From: Streptomyces rubellomurinus
Lineage (GTDB): Bacteria; Actinomycetota; Actinomycetes; Streptomycetales; Streptomycetaceae
Length of the DNA stretch: 43,735 nucleotides
Direction of reading: 5' to 3'
Assembly (NCBI RefSeq): GCF_000961885.1
Contig: NZ_JZKH01000070.1
Coordinates: 1-43,735 of the forward strand
Shown: positions 27,875 to 36,754 of the stretch, piece after piece
Numbering within the stretch: position 1 is the first letter of the stretch
Layout of the letters: each line of letters starts with the position of its first letter
Program-made: the position numbers and the translations under genes
Notes under the pieces: generated by a model
Told to the model about the DNA's origin: nothing
The model's input: only the letters and a program-made list of their open reading frames with translations
The model's database searches: none

Positions 27875-28777
27875 ATGACTGCCGACCGCCGCACCGTACT
27901 GCGCACCGCCGCCAAGCTGGCCGCCCTCTCCGCCGCCGGCGGCCTCCTCACCTCCTGCGGCAGCGGCGGCCACCGCCGCTCCGACACCGGGGCGCTCGCC
28001 GCGCACCCCGGCAGCGTCGACCCGACGCACACCACCGACCCGGCCTGGGGCGGCGGCGAGGGCCCGGCCTCCGCCGCGCCGAGCGCCTCGCCCGAGGCGC
28101 AGTCCACCGAGGCGGCCGCGGCCGCCCAGCCGTCCGCGCCGCCGACCCCGCCGGCGCTGCCGCCGCTGGCCGCCGGCACGCCGTTCGAGGTGGTGTCCGG
28201 CCCGCGCACCGGCAAGAACGTGGCGCTCACCTTCCACGGCAGCGGCGACCCGAAGCTGGCCACCGCCCTGCTGGAGGCCGCCGAGCAGCGCGGCGCCAAG
28301 GTGACCGTGATGGTCGTCGGCAGCTGGCTGGACCAGCAGCCGCAGATGGCCCGGCGGATCCTGGACGGCGGCCACGAGCTGGGCAACCACACCCAGAACC
28401 ACCTCAACATCTCCGCGATGACCCCGGACCAGGCGCGGGCCGAGATCGCCCAGTGCGCGGACCGGCTGAAGCGGCTCACAGGCTCGATCGGCCGCTGGTT
28501 CCGGCCGTCCGCCGCCCAGTACGCCACCGCGACGGTGCGCGACCAGGCCAAGGCGGTCGGCTACGAGCACGTGCTGTCCTTCGACGTCGACCCGCGCGAC
28601 TACAGCGACCCGACCGCCGCCGAACTGCAGCGCCGGGTGCTGGGCTCGGTGCGCGGCGGCTCGGTGGTGGCGCTGCACATGGGGCACCAGTGCACGATCG
28701 ACGCGCTGCCGGGCATCCTGGACGGGCTCGGCAAGGCGGGGCTCAAGCCGGTGACCGCGAGCCAGCTCTGCGCCTAG
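27875..28777 (+). CDS. polysaccharide-deacetylase-fold lipoprotein with altered motif 1
   Basis: A 300-residue exported protein. The signal peptide has a twin-arginine-like start (DRRTVLRTAAKL) and a lipobox LLTSC (Cys about 28), then a Pro/Ala/Ser-rich linker to about residue 95. The NodB/CE4-like domain follows: ALTFHGSGDPKLATALL, GHELGNHTQNHLNIS (HxxxH metal pair), RWFRPSAAQYATATV, SFDVDPRDYSDP and SVVALHMG. In CE4 deacetylases motif 1 is TFDDGP, with the catalytic-base Asp and a metal-ligand Asp; here it is TFHGSGDP, so the usual Asp pair is missing. Activity is uncertain. ATG at 27875; no clear ribosome site. Confidence 0.82.
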   Translation: MTADRRTVLRTAAKLAALSAAGGLLTSCGSGGHRRSDTGALAAHPGSVDPTHTTDPAWGGGEGPASAAPSASPEAQSTEAAAAAQPSAPPTPPALPPLAAGTPFEVVSGPRTGKNVALTFHGSGDPKLATALLEAAEQRGAKVTVMVVGSWLDQQPQMARRILDGGHELGNHTQNHLNISAMTPDQARAEIAQCADRLKRLTGSIGRWFRPSAAQYATATVRDQAKAVGYEHVLSFDVDPRDYSDPTAAELQRRVLGSVRGGSVVALHMGHQCTIDALPGILDGLGKAGLKPVTASQLCA

Positions 28778-28780
28778 GGC

Positions 28781-28821
28781 CGCCGCTCGCCGGTCTCCGC
28801 TCGCCGCTCGCCGCTCGCCGG
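28781..28821. repeat. CGCTCGCCG short tandem repeat between convergent genes
   Basis: Four near copies of CCGCTCGCCG fill the 44-base gap between the deacetylase stop and the SDR stop. It looks like a slippage-prone microsatellite rather than a terminator; no stable palindrome is seen. Confidence 0.6.
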
Positions 28822-29640
28822 TCAGGCCATCGGGTCGTCGGCCTTGTACGGCCGCAGCCGCAGCGTCCGGGCGTCGGCCTCGCGGATCTCGTCGGCCCGG
28901 GCGACCAGCTCCGTCAGGTCGTCCCGCCCGGCGTGGATGAACCGCCCGTGCAGGCCGTCGAAGCGGCCGCGGGCGGCGTCCACGGTGACGGCGACCATGT
29001 ACGGGATGGAGCCCCAGGCCTTCATGCCGTCGAACATCGGCATCCCGGCGGTCATGTCGGTGGCCACCGCGCCCGGGCTGATGTCGAGGACGACGACGCC
29101 GTGCCCGGCGAGCGAGTCCGCCATGTTGTCCGACAGCTGCAGCAGCGCGCCCTTGGAGGTGGCGTACGCGGTGTAGTGGCCGTCCGGGCGCAGCGCGAAG
29201 CCGGAGTTGAGGTTGACCACCCGGCCGCGCCGCCGCTCCACCATGCCGGGCAGGACGCAGCGCAGCAGGTTGTAGGGGCCGCGCAGGTTGGTCTCGACGA
29301 CCTGCCACCACTGGTTGGCGTCGGTCTCCCAGATCGGCACCTCGGCGCGGTCGACCTGGCCGGCGTTGTTGACCAGCAGGTCGATCGGGCCGAGGTCGCG
29401 CTCGACGACCCGGACGGCCTCGCGCACCGCGCCGGGGCGGGTGACGTCGGCGGTGACGGCGACGCCGCGGGCGCCGCGCCTGACGCACTCCTTGAGCGTC
29501 TCGGTCAGCGTGCCGTGGGTGCGGCCGACCAGGCCGACCGCCATGCCCTCGGCGGCCAGGCCGATGGCGATCTCCCGGCCGATGCCCCGGCCCGCGCCGG
29601 TGACCACGGCGACCTGTCCTGTCAGCGATCCCGTCGGCAC
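28822..29640 (-). CDS. short-chain dehydrogenase/reductase
   Basis: A 272-residue classical SDR. NAD(P) motif TGAGRGIGREIA at residues about 14-25, NNAG near 95, active-site Ser in NLNSGF, and YxxxK as YATSK; the reaction is oxidation or reduction of an alcohol/ketone on an unknown substrate. The C-terminal ~50 residues (FDGLHGRFIHAGRDDLTELV) are longer than minimal SDRs. GTG at 29640 has AAGGGAG upstream and places the glycine motif correctly; the longer upstream frame is not SDR-like. Confidence 0.88.
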   Translation of the reverse strand: MPTGSLTGQVAVVTGAGRGIGREIAIGLAAEGMAVGLVGRTHGTLTETLKECVRRGARGVAVTADVTRPGAVREAVRVVERDLGPIDLLVNNAGQVDRAEVPIWETDANQWWQVVETNLRGPYNLLRCVLPGMVERRRGRVVNLNSGFALRPDGHYTAYATSKGALLQLSDNMADSLAGHGVVVLDISPGAVATDMTAGMPMFDGMKAWGSIPYMVAVTVDAARGRFDGLHGRFIHAGRDDLTELVARADEIREADARTLRLRPYKADDPMA

Positions 29641-29787
29641 CGTGTGCTCCCTTCCCGTCCCCGGCCCCCGTCTGCGGCATTCTGGCGGCCGCCGGGCGGC
29701 CGTGGCCCCGGGCACACCCGCAGGGGTGGCCGCCTCACTCCTTCGGGGGATCCCGGCGACCTGGCACTCCTCCGGGGAGGGGGTGAC

Positions 29788-29854
29788 CTACTGGCCGGTA
29801 CGGAGTAGTAACGTCGTCGGGGCGGTGACCGGTGCACCCATACCGGTACACCGG
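29788..29854. promoter_or_regulatory. operator-like repeats upstream of the acyl-CoA dehydrogenase gene
   Basis: CTACT (29788-29792) and AGTAG (29804-29808) flank GGCCGGTACGG. Further down, ACCGGTGCACC (29828-29838) is repeated as ACCGGTACACC (29842-29852), 10 of 11 bases alike with a 14-base period, and TACCGGTA is palindromic. The cluster lies 71-137 bases before the start of the 29925 gene and looks like one or two regulator sites; the regulator is unknown. Confidence 0.4.
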
Positions 29855-29924
29855 CCCGGAGACCAGCGAGCCTGCTGGGCCACGAGTCGCTGGGCGACCC
29901 CCAGCACCATCGAAGGGCAACTGA

Positions 29925-30794
29925 GTGAGTGACATCGCGCGCGTGGGAGTAGTGGGCTGCGGCCTGATGGGGTCGGGCATCGCCGAGGTGTTCGCCCGGG
30001 CGGGGCTGGACGTCCTGGTGTCGGAGGCCAGCGGCGAGGCCCTGGAGTTCGGCCGCACCCGGCTGACCAACTCGCTGGACACGGCCGTCAAGCGCGGCAA
30101 GCTGACCCCCGAGGCGCGGGACGAGGCGATGTCCCGGCTGTCCTTCACGGTCGACCTGTCCGACTTCGCGGACCGCGACCTGGTGGTCGAGGCCGTCGCC
30201 GAGCGCGAGGACATCAAGGTCCAGATCTTCCAGACCCTGGACCAGGTGATCGAGCGCCGCGACGCGATCCTGGCCTCCAACACCTCCTCGATCCCGATCG
30301 TGAAGCTGGCCGCCGCCACCTCCCGCCCGGAGCAGGTGATCGGCCTGCACTTCTTCAACCCGGCGCCGGTGCAGAAGCTGGTCGAGGTCATCCCGACCCT
30401 GACCACCTCGGCCGCCACCACCGAGCGGGTCGAGGCCTTCGCCTCGCAGGTGCTCGCCAAGGAGCCGATCCGCGCCCGCGACCGGGCCGGCTTCGTGGTC
30501 AACGCGCTGCTCGTGCCCTACCTGCTGTCCGCGGTGCGGATGTTCGAGTCGGGCGTGGCCACCGCCTCCGACATCGACAAGGGCATGGAGGCCGGCTGCG
30601 CCCACCCGATGGGCCCGCTGCGGCTGTGCGACCTGATCGGCCTGGACACCATCGTCTCGATCGCCGAGTCCATGTACGACGAGTACAAGGAGCCGCTGTA
30701 CGCCGCTCCCCCGCTGCTGTCCCGGATGGTCGACGCCGGTCTGCTGGGCCGCAAGTCCGGCCGCGGCTTCTACGACTACACCGCGACCGTCTGA
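29925..30794 (+). CDS. 3-hydroxybutyryl-CoA / 3-hydroxyacyl-CoA dehydrogenase
   Basis: A 289-residue NAD-dependent dehydrogenase of the FadB2/PaaH/Hbd type. Rossmann motif VGVVGCGLMGSGIAEVFARAG at the N-terminus; catalytic His in IGLHFFNPAPVQKLVEVI; C-terminal domain with RAGFVVNALLVPYLLSAVRM. It interconverts 3-hydroxyacyl-CoA and 3-ketoacyl-CoA in fatty acid or polyhydroxybutyrate-type metabolism. GTG at 29925 with AAGGG upstream. Monocistronic: a 16-bp hairpin follows. Confidence 0.92.
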   Translation: MSDIARVGVVGCGLMGSGIAEVFARAGLDVLVSEASGEALEFGRTRLTNSLDTAVKRGKLTPEARDEAMSRLSFTVDLSDFADRDLVVEAVAEREDIKVQIFQTLDQVIERRDAILASNTSSIPIVKLAAATSRPEQVIGLHFFNPAPVQKLVEVIPTLTTSAATTERVEAFASQVLAKEPIRARDRAGFVVNALLVPYLLSAVRMFESGVATASDIDKGMEAGCAHPMGPLRLCDLIGLDTIVSIAESMYDEYKEPLYAAPPLLSRMVDAGLLGRKSGRGFYDYTATV

Positions 30795-30810
30795 CCGGTC
30801 CGGAGCGCGC

Positions 30811-30848
30811 GCCGGGGCCCGGGAGCCGTCCAGCTCCCGGGCCCCGGC
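30811..30848. terminator. 16-bp bidirectional hairpin between convergent genes
   Basis: Positions 30811-30826 and 30833-30848 are exact 16-base inverted repeats with a six-base loop. It lies between the plus-strand dehydrogenase (stop 30794) and the minus-strand chitosanase (stop 30858) and can serve both. Confidence 0.75.
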
Positions 30849-30857
30849 GGTTCCGGG

Positions 30858-31700
30858 TCAGCTGTTGATGCTGTAACTGTCGCCGTAGACCTTCCACTTG
30901 AGCGGCGGGTTGAGGTCGAAGTTCCCGGCGTTCAGGAAGACCAGCTGCTCGGTGTCGACCCTGCTGGTGTCGGAGTGCGCCTCCTCCTTCTTCATGACCA
31001 CCTTGCGGGCCTCCAGGAAGGCCTTGAGGTAGGTGGCCTCGTCGCCGCCCTGGGCCGGCGTCCTGGCCTTCTTCATGGCGGCGGCGCGGATGCCGCCGAA
31101 GCTGTCGGAGCTGTCGCCCGGGCCGTGCATGACGATGGCGTCGTAGTAGGCGAACTGGCCGAGCGCGCGCAGGCCGTCGGCCTTGGCCTGGCTGACGGCG
31201 GGGTTGAAGTAGACCCGGTCCCGCTCGTCGTTCTGGGCCTGCTGGAAGACCGGGTCCTTGGCGGCGGTGGCCCAGTCCTTGACGAACGGGGAGCCGAGGC
31301 CGGCGTGCGAGGCGCTGCCGTTGACCTTCTTCAGCGCCGGCAGGTACTTGGCGAGGACGTTGCCGGGCTTGAGGTCGGTGTAGTGCCGGACCAGGTCCAG
31401 CATGTCCCCGGTGCCGGAGCAGAAGCCGATGATGCCGGCGGTGTAGCCGCGGCCGTCGCCGATGTCCTCGATGTACTTGTACTGGGCCTTCCAGTCCAGG
31501 GAGGAGTTCTCCGCGCTGGACACCAGCTGCATCGCGATGTCCTTCTTGTGCGGGTCGTCGAGGCCGACTCCCTTGATCTGCACGGACGTTGCCGCGGGCG
31601 CGGGCTGGGCGGCGGCCGCGGTGGCCGCGGCCGTCAGGGGCGCGGCCACCAGGGCGGCGGCGAGGGCGATGCGGAGGGCGCGACGGGGCTGAGGGCGCAT
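30858..31700 (-). CDS. csn: secreted GH46 chitosanase
   Basis: A 280-residue glycoside hydrolase family 46 endo-chitosanase that cuts beta-1,4 links in chitosan outside the cell. Sec signal peptide: basic MRPQPRRALR, hydrophobic Ala/Leu core, Ala-rich cleavage region to about residue 36. The catalytic Glu lies in MQLVSSAENSSLDW and the catalytic Asp in YKYIEDIGDGRGYTAGIIGF, matching Glu22 and Asp40 of the N174 enzyme. Length is typical. ATG at 31700 with GGAG upstream. A palindrome upstream fits control by a chitosan-responsive repressor. Confidence 0.94.
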   Translation of the reverse strand: MRPQPRRALRIALAAALVAAPLTAAATAAAAQPAPAATSVQIKGVGLDDPHKKDIAMQLVSSAENSSLDWKAQYKYIEDIGDGRGYTAGIIGFCSGTGDMLDLVRHYTDLKPGNVLAKYLPALKKVNGSASHAGLGSPFVKDWATAAKDPVFQQAQNDERDRVYFNPAVSQAKADGLRALGQFAYYDAIVMHGPGDSSDSFGGIRAAAMKKARTPAQGGDEATYLKAFLEARKVVMKKEEAHSDTSRVDTEQLVFLNAGNFDLNPPLKWKVYGDSYSINS

Positions 31701-31722
31701 GGGTGCTCCGGTTCCTCGATGG

Positions 31723-31741
31723 GTTAGGAAACCTTCCTAAC
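31723..31741. promoter_or_regulatory. csn: palindromic operator upstream of chitosanase
   Basis: GTTAGGAA-ACC-TTCCTAAC is an exact 8-bp inverted repeat 22 bases before the chitosanase start. Palindromes upstream of actinomycete GH46 genes are known targets of the ROK-family repressor CsnR; I infer this is such a site. No ROK regulator gene is in the window. Confidence 0.65.
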
Positions 31742-31818
31742 GAGAAGGAAAACGCCCTCCGGCCCGCCCCCGCAAGGGTTTTGACGGAACTGCTTCAAAC
31801 CGGTCCGAACCGCGCAGG

Positions 31819-32784
31819 TCAGACCGCCCGGCGCCGCACCCACCAGACCGCCGCCGCGCACAGCGCCACCGCGAGCAGGGTGGTCCAGCCGAACTCGATC
31901 CACTGGAACGGCCAGAAACGGTCGGCCGGTTGGTACACCTCGTGCATCGTGTAGCCGCCGTCGTGCACCAGGGACTGGAGGTGGGCGTAGTCGCCGCCGA
32001 GGTCGTAGAAGGCGGACTCGGACATCCGGTTCCCGGCCGGGTCCGTGTACCAGACGCTCAGCACCCAGCGGTCGTCCACGGCCAGGGACGTCATCGCACG
32101 CACCGGCTCGTCCAGCGGAGTCATGTAGTGCGAGCGCACGGCCTCGGAGAGGAACGGCAGCGCGACCGAGGCTGCCAGGCCGAGGCCCACCGCGAGCACG
32201 GTGCGGCGCAGCACCGCGCCGGCCAGCGCCGCGACCCCGAAGGCCACCAGCACCCGGCCGACCAGCACCGGCGACGCCTGCACGAAGAGGTCCGGGTGGA
32301 ACTGTCCGCCCATGAGCTCCAGCGGCGCGCTCCACCAGCGCAGCACCAGCCCGAACAGCGCTGCCACCACGGCCAGCACCGCACCGCCCAGAACCAGGCC
32401 GCCCGCCGTCCAGCGGGTCCGCCCGGCCCCCTGGGTCCAGGCGAAGCGCACCGTGCCGTGCTCGAACTCCCGCGCCAACAGCGGGCCGCCGAGGAACGCG
32501 CCGAACACGCCGCCGAGGACGTAGGACACGCTGCCGAGCATCGGCATGCTGTCGGCGTACTGGTGCAGGTACCGCTTGAACTTCTCCACGCAGGCGGCGC
32601 TGGCCGGATCGCAGGAGCCCGCGCCCGTGCGGTCCAGGCCGTTGTGCAGGTACCAGCCGTGCACCAGCAGGACGAGCGAGATCGCGCCCATCACCGCGAG
32701 CAGGGTCAGCAGCGCCGGCCGGTGGCGCAGCCCGGCGGCCCGCAGCACGGCGGAACGCGGCGGGGCGAGGGTGGTGGAGCTCAC
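31819..32784 (-). CDS. ABC transporter permease of a GntR-linked operon
   Basis: A 321-residue membrane protein with about six helices (for example LTLLAVMGAISLVLLVHGWYL, LVLGGAVLAVVAALFGLVLRW, TTLLAVALCAAAVWWV). The large external loop with CDPASAACVEKFKRYLHQYA separates helix 1 from helix 2. It matches ABC-2-like permeases of YtrA-type operons. Start overlaps the ATPase stop by four bases (32781-32784). The exported or imported substrate is unknown; cell-envelope stress or antibiotic export is a reasonable guess only. Confidence 0.82.
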   Translation of the reverse strand: MSSTTLAPPRSAVLRAAGLRHRPALLTLLAVMGAISLVLLVHGWYLHNGLDRTGAGSCDPASAACVEKFKRYLHQYADSMPMLGSVSYVLGGVFGAFLGGPLLAREFEHGTVRFAWTQGAGRTRWTAGGLVLGGAVLAVVAALFGLVLRWWSAPLELMGGQFHPDLFVQASPVLVGRVLVAFGVAALAGAVLRRTVLAVGLGLAASVALPFLSEAVRSHYMTPLDEPVRAMTSLAVDDRWVLSVWYTDPAGNRMSESAFYDLGGDYAHLQSLVHDGGYTMHEVYQPADRFWPFQWIEFGWTTLLAVALCAAAVWWVRRRAV

Positions 32785-33710
32785 GGCAGCAGGACCTTCT
32801 CGTTCGTACGGACGGCCCCGCGCGGGCCGGGGAGGGCGGAGGCGGTCGGCTCGCGCAGGTACGCGAGCACCAACTCCTCCAGGCCGATGCGCTGTTGGCG
32901 CCAGTCGCCGGTGACCGGCGCGTCCACGCCGCCGGTGCGGACCAGCAGGTGGGACTGCGCGCCGGCCCGGCGGTCGCGGACCACCGGCAGGCGCTCGGCG
33001 ACGGCCTGGGCCTGCGCGGTCGGGCCGGTGAGCATCCGGTGGCCGCCCAGCAGGTCGTCCACCTCCCCGGCGACCTGGACCCGGCCGCCGGTGAGCACCA
33101 CCAGGTAGTCGCAGGTCTGCTCCAGCTCGTTGACGGCGTGCGAGGAGAACACCACCGACAGGCCGTCCTCGGCCACCGCGGTGAGCAGCACGGCCATGAA
33201 GTCGTGCCGGGCGAGCGGGTCGAGCGCGGCCAACGGCTCGTCCAGCAACAGGAGTTCGGGCCGCTTGGCGAGGGCCAGGGCGAGCGAGACCTGGGCCTGC
33301 TGGCCGCCGGAGAGCCGGCCGTACTTGCGGTCCAGCGGGATGCCGAGGCCGTCCAGGTGGGTGCGCGCCCGGTCGGCGTCCCAGCGCCGGTTGAGGTGGC
33401 GGCCCATCGCGAGCAGGTCGCGCACGCGCAGGCCCGGGTAGAGCGCGGCGTTCTGGGCGACGAAGCCGATCCGGTCCAACGCCCGGGGCGAGCCGGGGAG
33501 TTGGTCGCCGAGGACGGTCATCGCACCCTCGCTGGGCAGGGTCAGGCCGGCCGCCAGGCTGAGCAGCGTGGTCTTGCCGGCGCCGTTCGGGCCGACCAGG
33601 GCCACCACGTGCCCGGCCGGGACGGCGAGGTGGCAGTCCCGCAGCGCCCAGGAGCGGCGGTAGCGCTTGCCGATCCCGCCGCAGTCGATCACCGTGTCCG
33701 CCGACATCAC
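32781..33710 (-). CDS. ABC transporter ATP-binding protein
   Basis: A 309-residue ATPase: Walker A LVGPNGAGKTTLL, Q-loop region GFVAQNAALYPGLRV, signature RLSGGQQAQVSLALALA, Walker B LLLLDEPLAALDP and H-loop VVFSSHAVNEL. The C-terminal ~80 residues are a regulatory extension. It powers the permease encoded next. Start overlaps the gntR stop by four bases (33707-33710), so the three genes are coupled. Confidence 0.92.
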   Translation of the reverse strand: MMSADTVIDCGGIGKRYRRSWALRDCHLAVPAGHVVALVGPNGAGKTTLLSLAAGLTLPSEGAMTVLGDQLPGSPRALDRIGFVAQNAALYPGLRVRDLLAMGRHLNRRWDADRARTHLDGLGIPLDRKYGRLSGGQQAQVSLALALAKRPELLLLDEPLAALDPLARHDFMAVLLTAVAEDGLSVVFSSHAVNELEQTCDYLVVLTGGRVQVAGEVDDLLGGHRMLTGPTAQAQAVAERLPVVRDRRAGAQSHLLVRTGGVDAPVTGDWRQQRIGLEELVLAYLREPTASALPGPRGAVRTNEKVLLP

Positions 33711-34144
33711 GCCACCACCCCGTTGCGACCCTCGCGCAGGTCGCGCAGCGCGTCCTCGAACACCGCGACCATCCCCCCCTCGTCCAGCCCGGCGGCCCGC
33801 GCCGAGCGCATCCAGTCCAGCAGCCCCCGCCGCAGCGCGGCCCGTTCGCGCAGCGGCACCACCCCGGCGGGCAGCCCGCGCACGAAGGTGCCCTGGCCGC
33901 GACGGCCGGCCGCCAGGCCGCGGTGCTCCAGCTCCCGGTAGGCCTTGAGCACGGTGTTGGGGTTGATCGCCAGGCCGGCGACCACCTCGCGCACCCGGGG
34001 CAGCTGGTCCCCCTCGCTCAACCAGCCCATCCGCAACGCCTGTTCGACCTGCTGCACGAGCTGCAGGTAGGTCGGGACACCGGAGGCCGGGTCCAGGCGG
34101 AACTCGATCGGAGAGGGCTGGTCAGCGCCTTTATCTAGTTCCAT
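33707..34144 (-). CDS. GntR-family (YtrA-type) repressor
   Basis: A 145-residue regulator. Winged helix in residues about 12-80: GVPTYLQLVQQVEQALRMGWL, QLPRVREVVAGLAINPNTVLKAYRELEHRGL. The short C-terminal tail without a ligand domain is typical of the YtrA subfamily, which represses the adjacent ABC transporter. The ATG at 34144 has no ribosome-binding sequence upstream (the region reads TTATCTCTTTACCT), so a leaderless transcript is likely. An operator palindrome overlaps the start codon, implying autorepression. Confidence 0.9.
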   Translation of the reverse strand: MELDKGADQPSPIEFRLDPASGVPTYLQLVQQVEQALRMGWLSEGDQLPRVREVVAGLAINPNTVLKAYRELEHRGLAAGRRGQGTFVRGLPAGVVPLRERAALRRGLLDWMRSARAAGLDEGGMVAVFEDALRDLREGRNGVVA

Positions 34145-34158
34145 AGGTAAAGAGATAA
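34131..34158. promoter_or_regulatory. GntR autoregulatory operator/promoter
   Basis: TTATCT (34131-34136) and AGATAA (34153-34158) are exact inverted repeats 16 bases apart, centred on the start codon of the repressor. Read on the minus strand, the upstream arm TTATCT lies where the -10 of a leaderless transcript would be. Binding would block both polymerase and the start site. Confidence 0.6.
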
Positions 34159-34195
34159 GCGAGGAGGTGAGGGGCCGTCAAGCCAAGAGAACGCA

Positions 34196-34238
34196 AAGGG
34201 CCCCGCCCGGACCGGGGAACGGTCCGAACGGGGCCCTT
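34196..34238 (-). terminator. terminator after pheST
   Basis: AAGGGCCCCG (34196-34205) pairs with CGGGGCCCTT (34229-34238), and CGGACC pairs with GGTCCG inside. On the minus strand the stem is followed by TTTGCGTTCTCTT, a partial U-rich tail. It starts 14 bases past the pheT stop. Confidence 0.8.
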
Positions 34239-34252
34239 CGGGGCCTACCGGA

Positions 34253-36754
34253 TCAGGCGCCGCGCAGCACCGCGCCGGTGCGGGCGACGGCCTCGGCGAC
34301 GGCCGCCTCGCGGGCGGCGGTGGCCTCGTCGGCGGTCAGCGTGCGGTCCGCGGCGCGGAAGCGCAGCGCGTACGCCAGCGACTTCTTGCCCTCGCCGACC
34401 TGCTCGCCGGTGAACACGTCGAACAGCCGGATGGCCTCCAGCAGTTCGCCCGCGCCGGAGCGCAGCGCGGCCTCGACCTCGGCGGCCGGGACGGCGGTGT
34501 CGACGATCAGCGCGACGTCCTGGGTGGCGACCGGGAAGCCGGACACGGCCGGGCCGTTGACCTTCTGAGGGCCGTCCGCCGTCAGCAGGTCGACGTCGAT
34601 CTCCATGGCCGCCGAACGGGCCGGCAGGCCGAGCGCCTTGACCACGCGCGGGTGCAGCTCGCCGGCGTGGCCGACCACCCGGTCGGTGCCGGTGACGACC
34701 AGCTCGGCGCAGCGGCCCGGGTGCCAGGGCGCGAGCTGCCCCTGGCGGACGGTCAGCTCCACGCCGGCCGCGCGGGCGACCGTGCGGGCCGCCTCGACGG
34801 CGTCCGCCCAGGAGGCCTGGTCGCCCTTGCCCCACCAGCCGGACGGCAGCCGCTCGCCCGCGAGGGCCACGGCGATCCGGCGCGGCTGGTCCGGCAGCGC
34901 GGCGTCCAGCTCGGCCAGCTCGGCGTCGCTGGGCCGGTGGTCGACGGACGGGCGCGGCGCCACCGACAGCTCGTCCTTGGGCAGGAAGACGGTGCCGGCC
35001 TCGAAGATCGCCAGGTCGGTGTTGCCCCGGCCGACGTTGCGGCGCAGCGCGCCGAGCAGGCCCGGCAGCAGCGTGGTGCGCAGCGCCGGCTCCTCGTCGT
35101 TCAGCGGGTTGACCAGCTTGACAGTGCGGCGGCGCCGGTCCTCCGGCTCCAGGCCGAGCGCCTCGAAGGCGGGCTCACCGAGGAACGGGTAGTTGTTGAC
35201 CTCGACGTAGCCGGCCCCGGCCAGCGCCACGCCGATCCGGCGGTGGATGCGCTGGGCCTCGGTCAGGCCCTTGCCCGGCGGGACGTTCGGCATCCGGGCG
35301 GGGACGTTGTCGTAGCCCTCCAGCCGGATGACCTCCTCGGCGAGGTCGTACGGGTCGGTGAGGTCGGGCCGCCAGGTCGGCGGGGTGACCTCCAGGGTGT
35401 CGGCGCCCGCGACCGAGCAGCCGATCTCCTGCAGGCGCCGGGTGACCGTCTCGCGGCCGTACTCGGTGCCGGCGACCCGGTCGGGCAGGTCGGCGGAGAT
35501 CAGGATGGTGCGCACCGGGTGCGGGGCGGCGATGTCGGTGACCCCGGCCTCCGCGGTGCCGCCGGCGATCAGCACCAGCAGGTCGACGGCGCGCTGCGCG
35601 GCGGCGCGGGCCGCCTCCGGGTCCACACCGCGCTCGAAGCGCTTGGAGGCCTCGGAGGGCAGCTTGTGCCGCTTGGCGGCACGGGCGATGACGACCGGGT
35701 CGAAGTGCGCGGCCTCGATGATCACCTCGGTGGTGCCCGGACCGGCGGCCGGGTCGAGGATCTCGGTGGAGGCGCCGCCCATGACGCCCGCGAGCCCGAT
35801 CGGGCCGCTGTTGTCGCAGATCAGCAGGTCCTCGACGGACAGCTTGCGGTCGACCCCGTCCAGCGTGGTCAGGGTCTCGCCCGGCTCCGCCCGGCGGACC
35901 GAGATCGGGCCGTCCACGCGCTGCTTGTCGTAGGCGTGCAGCGGCTGGCCGACCTCCAGCATCACGTAGTTGGTGATGTCGACGGTCAGCGAGATCGGGC
36001 GGATGCCCGACTTCTGCAGGCGGCGCTGCAGCCAGATCGGGGACTTGGCGTTCGGGTCGACGCCGACGACGGTGCGGGCGACGAAGCGGTCGCAGCCGGC
36101 CGGGTCGTTGACCTTCACCAGGTAGCCGAAGGAGTTCGCCGGCGGCACGTCGAGCAGCGCCGGGTCGGCCAGCGGCAGCCCGTACGCGGCGGCGGCCTCG
36201 CGGGCCACGCCGCGCATGGACAGGCAGTAGCCGCGGTCCGGGGTGACGGCGATGTCCAGCACCTCGTCGACCAGCTGCAGCAGCTCGATGGCGTCGGTGC
36301 CGGGCTCGAACTCCGGCGGCAGCACGAGGATGCCGCCGTGGTCGTCGCCCATGCCGAGCTCGCGGGTGGAGCAGATCATGCCGGCCGAGGTGTGGCCGTA
36401 GGTCTGGCGGGCCGCGATCGGGAACGGGCCGGGCAGCACGGCTCCCGGGAGCACGACCACGACCTTGTCGCCGACCGCGAAGTTGGTCGCGCCGCAGACG
36501 ATCTCCTGCGGCTCGCCGGTGCCGTTGGCGTCGCCGACGTTGACGAAGCAGTGCCGGATCGGCTTCTTGAAGCCGGACAGCTCCTCGATGGAGAGCACCT
36601 CGCCGACCACCAGCGGGCCCTTGAGGTCGGCGCCGAGCTGCTCGACGGTCTCGACCTCCAGCCCGGCCCGGACCAGGCGCTCCGCCACGTCACGGCCGGT
36701 CTCGCCGGCCGGCAGGTCGACGTACTCGCGCAGCCAGGAAAGCGGGACGCGCAT
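34253..36754 (-). CDS. pheT: phenylalanyl-tRNA synthetase beta chain
   Basis: An 833-residue subunit of the alpha2-beta2 enzyme that charges tRNA-Phe. N-terminal [15 protein letters not shown]; tRNA-binding EMAPII-like domain about residues 40-150 ([21 protein letters not shown]); B3/B4 editing domain; B5 domain ([16 protein letters not shown] onward); C-terminal ferredoxin-fold anticodon-binding domain ([19 protein letters not shown] to the end). Length is typical. Its start overlaps the pheS stop by one base (TGATG at 36752-36756), so the subunits are coupled. Confidence 0.96.
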   Translation of the reverse strand: MRVPLSWLREYVDLPAGETGRDVAERLVRAGLEVETVEQLGADLKGPLVVGEVLSIEELSGFKKPIRHCFVNVGDANGTGEPQEIVCGATNFAVGDKVVVVLPGAVLPGPFPIAARQTYGHTSAGMICSTRELGMGDDHGGILVLPPEFEPGTDAIELLQLVDEVLDIAVTPDRGYCLSMRGVAREAAAAYGLPLADPALLDVPPANSFGYLVKVNDPAGCDRFVARTVVGVDPNAKSPIWLQRRLQKSGIRPISLTVDITNYVMLEVGQPLHAYDKQRVDGPISVRRAEPGETLTTLDGVDRKLSVEDLLICDNSGPIGLAGVMGGASTEILDPAAGPGTTEVIIEAAHFDPVVIARAAKRHKLPSEASKRFERGVDPEAARAAAQRAVDLLVLIAGGTAEAGVTDIAAPHPVRTILISADLPDRVAGTEYGRETVTRRLQEIGCSVAGADTLEVTPPTWRPDLTDPYDLAEEVIRLEGYDNVPARMPNVPPGKGLTEAQRIHRRIGVALAGAGYVEVNNYPFLGEPAFEALGLEPEDRRRRTVKLVNPLNDEEPALRTTLLPGLLGALRRNVGRGNTDLAIFEAGTVFLPKDELSVAPRPSVDHRPSDAELAELDAALPDQPRRIAVALAGERLPSGWWGKGDQASWADAVEAARTVARAAGVELTVRQGQLAPWHPGRCAELVVTGTDRVVGHAGELHPRVVKALGLPARSAAMEIDVDLLTADGPQKVNGPAVSGFPVATQDVALIVDTAVPAAEVEAALRSGAGELLEAIRLFDVFTGEQVGEGKKSLAYALRFRAADRTLTADEATAAREAAVAEAVARTGAVLRGA

